A stretch of 7,068 nt of DNA from JAWLFY01 sp964462125. GTDB taxonomy: Bacteria > Planctomycetota > Planctomycetia > Pirellulales > Pirellulaceae. The notes below the pieces were generated by a model that saw nothing but the letters and a program-made list of their open reading frames with translations, did not search any database and was not told where the DNA came from. Positions 6,688 through 7,068 of the stretch are shown one piece after another. The first letter of the stretch is position 1. Each line of letters begins with the position of its first letter. Made by a program: the position numbers and the translations under genes. Location: the NCBI GenBank assembly GCA_964462125.1, contig CAYWXT010000275.1, forward strand, positions 1 through 7,068, given 5' to 3'.

Positions 6688-6693
6688 TCCCTT
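6688..6693 (-). promoter_or_regulatory. Shine-Dalgarno of the channel gene
   Basis: AAGGGA on the minus strand lies 7 bases before the GTG at 6680. It supports that start over the ATG 78 bases upstream. Confidence 0.6.
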
Positions 6694-6789
6694 CGTTCCT
6701 GCGGTCTGTATCGGAGCCCGTTCCCGCCGCCACTGCCGGCACCGCGACCGGGGTCCATCCTTCTTGATCGACCGGCCCGCCCAGCCGTC

Positions 6790-6810
6790 TTTATCTAATC
6801 GATACTATTC
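6790..6810. promoter_or_regulatory. AT-rich patch, candidate promoter of the channel operon
   Basis: This is the most AT-rich stretch in an otherwise GC-rich intergenic region. On the minus strand it reads TAGTAT, then ATCGAT, then TAGATA, any of which could be a -10 element for the operon starting at 6680. On the plus strand GATACTATT could serve the right-hand gene, but with a long leader. No good -35 is evident on either strand. Confidence 0.25.
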
Positions 6811-6861
6811 CCCCGGCCGCGATAACCGCCACCCCAGTCAGGTCAGCAGGTACGATGGTCT

Positions 6862-6897
6862 TTCAGGCGGTCGCTGTCGGCTCAGAAACCGCCTGAA
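6862..6897. repeat. Perfect 10-bp inverted repeat with 16-base loop
   Basis: TTCAGGCGGT (6862-6871) and ACCGCCTGAA (6888-6897) are exact reverse complements. No T-run follows on either strand, so it is not a clear intrinsic terminator. It would fold into a stable hairpin in the leader of the plus-strand gene, or could be a dispersed extragenic palindrome or a protein-binding site. Confidence 0.8.
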
Positions 6898-6910
6898 CGT
6901 GACGTTCTCT

Positions 6911-6946
6911 CCCCCGCTAAGGAGGGGGGCAGGCGGGCAGCGCCTG
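6911..6946. repeat. Two adjacent GC-rich hairpins upstream of the right-hand gene
   Basis: CCCCC (6911-6915) can pair with GGGGG (6924-6928) across GCTAAGGA. Immediately after, CAGGCG (6930-6935) pairs with CGCCTG (6941-6946) across a 5-base loop. The CAGGCG core also occurs in the larger inverted repeat 34 bases upstream. The CTCCCCC-GCTAAGG-AGGGGG pattern resembles the dispersed GC-rich intergenic palindromes of many genomes, but its copy number cannot be judged from one window. Confidence 0.6.
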
Positions 6947-6967
6947 GTCGAATTGTCGAGTGAACGT

Positions 6968-6974
6968 GAGGGAG
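6968..6974 (+). promoter_or_regulatory. Shine-Dalgarno of the right-hand partial gene
   Basis: GAGGGAG lies 6 bases before the ATG at 6981, a well-placed purine-rich binding site that supports this as a real start. Confidence 0.6.
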
Positions 6975-6980
6975 CGTGGG

Positions 6981-7068
6981 ATGCTGAAGTCGCGAATTGT
7001 TTGGGGGCTGGGGCTATTGGCCGGGCTGATCGTTGTTGCGATCCTCGGCTTGTGGTGGCTACAGCCGC
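6981..7068 (+). CDS. N-terminus of a membrane-anchored or exported protein, cut by window edge
   Basis: Only 29 codons are visible. They begin MLKSRIVWGLG and continue as an unbroken hydrophobic helix to about residue 27, ending WWLQP. A short basic start (Lys3, Arg5) followed by about 20 hydrophobic residues without an obvious cleavage site suggests an N-terminal membrane anchor with the rest outside the cytoplasm; an uncleaved signal sequence is the alternative. The gene runs away from the channel operon and has a good ribosome binding site. The family cannot be named from this fragment. Confidence 0.65.
   Translation, partial: MLKSRIVWGLGLLAGLIVVAILGLWWLQP

Larger units (their letters stand above)
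6681..6980. other. Divergent intergenic region between the channel operon and the right-hand gene
   Basis: These 300 bases separate a minus-strand operon from a plus-strand gene, so they should hold promoters for both. They contain an AT-rich patch (6790-6810), a 10-bp inverted repeat (6862-6897), and two further GC-rich hairpins (6911-6946). I see no protein-coding gene or structured RNA that I can name. Confidence 0.6.

Noticed and set aside
6681..6758. N-terminal extension of the channel protein to the ATG at 6758
   Set aside because: The ATG has no spaced Shine-Dalgarno and the extra 26 residues are Gly/Arg-rich. The GTG at 6680 has AAGGGA at 7 bases.
1..7068. CRISPR array, tRNA, rRNA or insertion sequence
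   Set aside because: I saw no regularly spaced repeats, cloverleaf, rRNA core or transposase with terminal repeats on either strand.

Overview
The window looks like chromosomal DNA from a GC-rich Gram-negative-type bacterium, most likely a planctomycete of the Pirellulales/Rhodopirellula kind. That is an inference from the style of the large envelope proteins and from composition. No rRNA, tRNA or taxonomic marker is present to confirm it.

Left part (1 to about 1600, minus strand): a type IV toxin-antitoxin operon of the AbiE family, in the usual order antitoxin (abiEi) then toxin (abiEii), with a GTGA stop/start overlap. The toxin gene runs off the left edge, so its C-terminus is missing. 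In front of abiEi lie a strong Shine-Dalgarno sequence, a TATACT -10 candidate and two short inverted repeats, a layout that fits autoregulation by the antitoxin. This part is lower in GC than the rest: 60-base hand counts give about 48-53% here against about 67% in the operon to the right.

Middle (about 1600 to 2090): nearly 500 bases with no convincing gene, ending in a perfect 12-bp palindrome just past the stop of the next operon.

Right part (2093 to 6680, minus strand): a tightly coupled three-gene operon, transcribed right to left, with two ATGA overlaps. It encodes a MotA/TolQ/ExbB-type proton-channel protein with four membrane segments and a long coiled-coil tail. Two single-span, ExbD/TolR/MotB-like partners follow, each with a coiled coil and extracytoplasmic alpha/beta domains. 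Only the last has an acidic residue at the expected ion-binding position of its membrane helix. The three products probably form one ion-driven envelope complex. It resembles ZorAB of Zorya in outline but has no OmpA-type peptidoglycan-binding domain. Its function is unknown and it is the best candidate here for an undescribed system.

Far right (6681 to 7068): a divergent intergenic region with an AT-rich promoter candidate and three inverted repeats in a row, then the first 29 codons of a plus-strand membrane-anchored or exported protein cut by the window edge.
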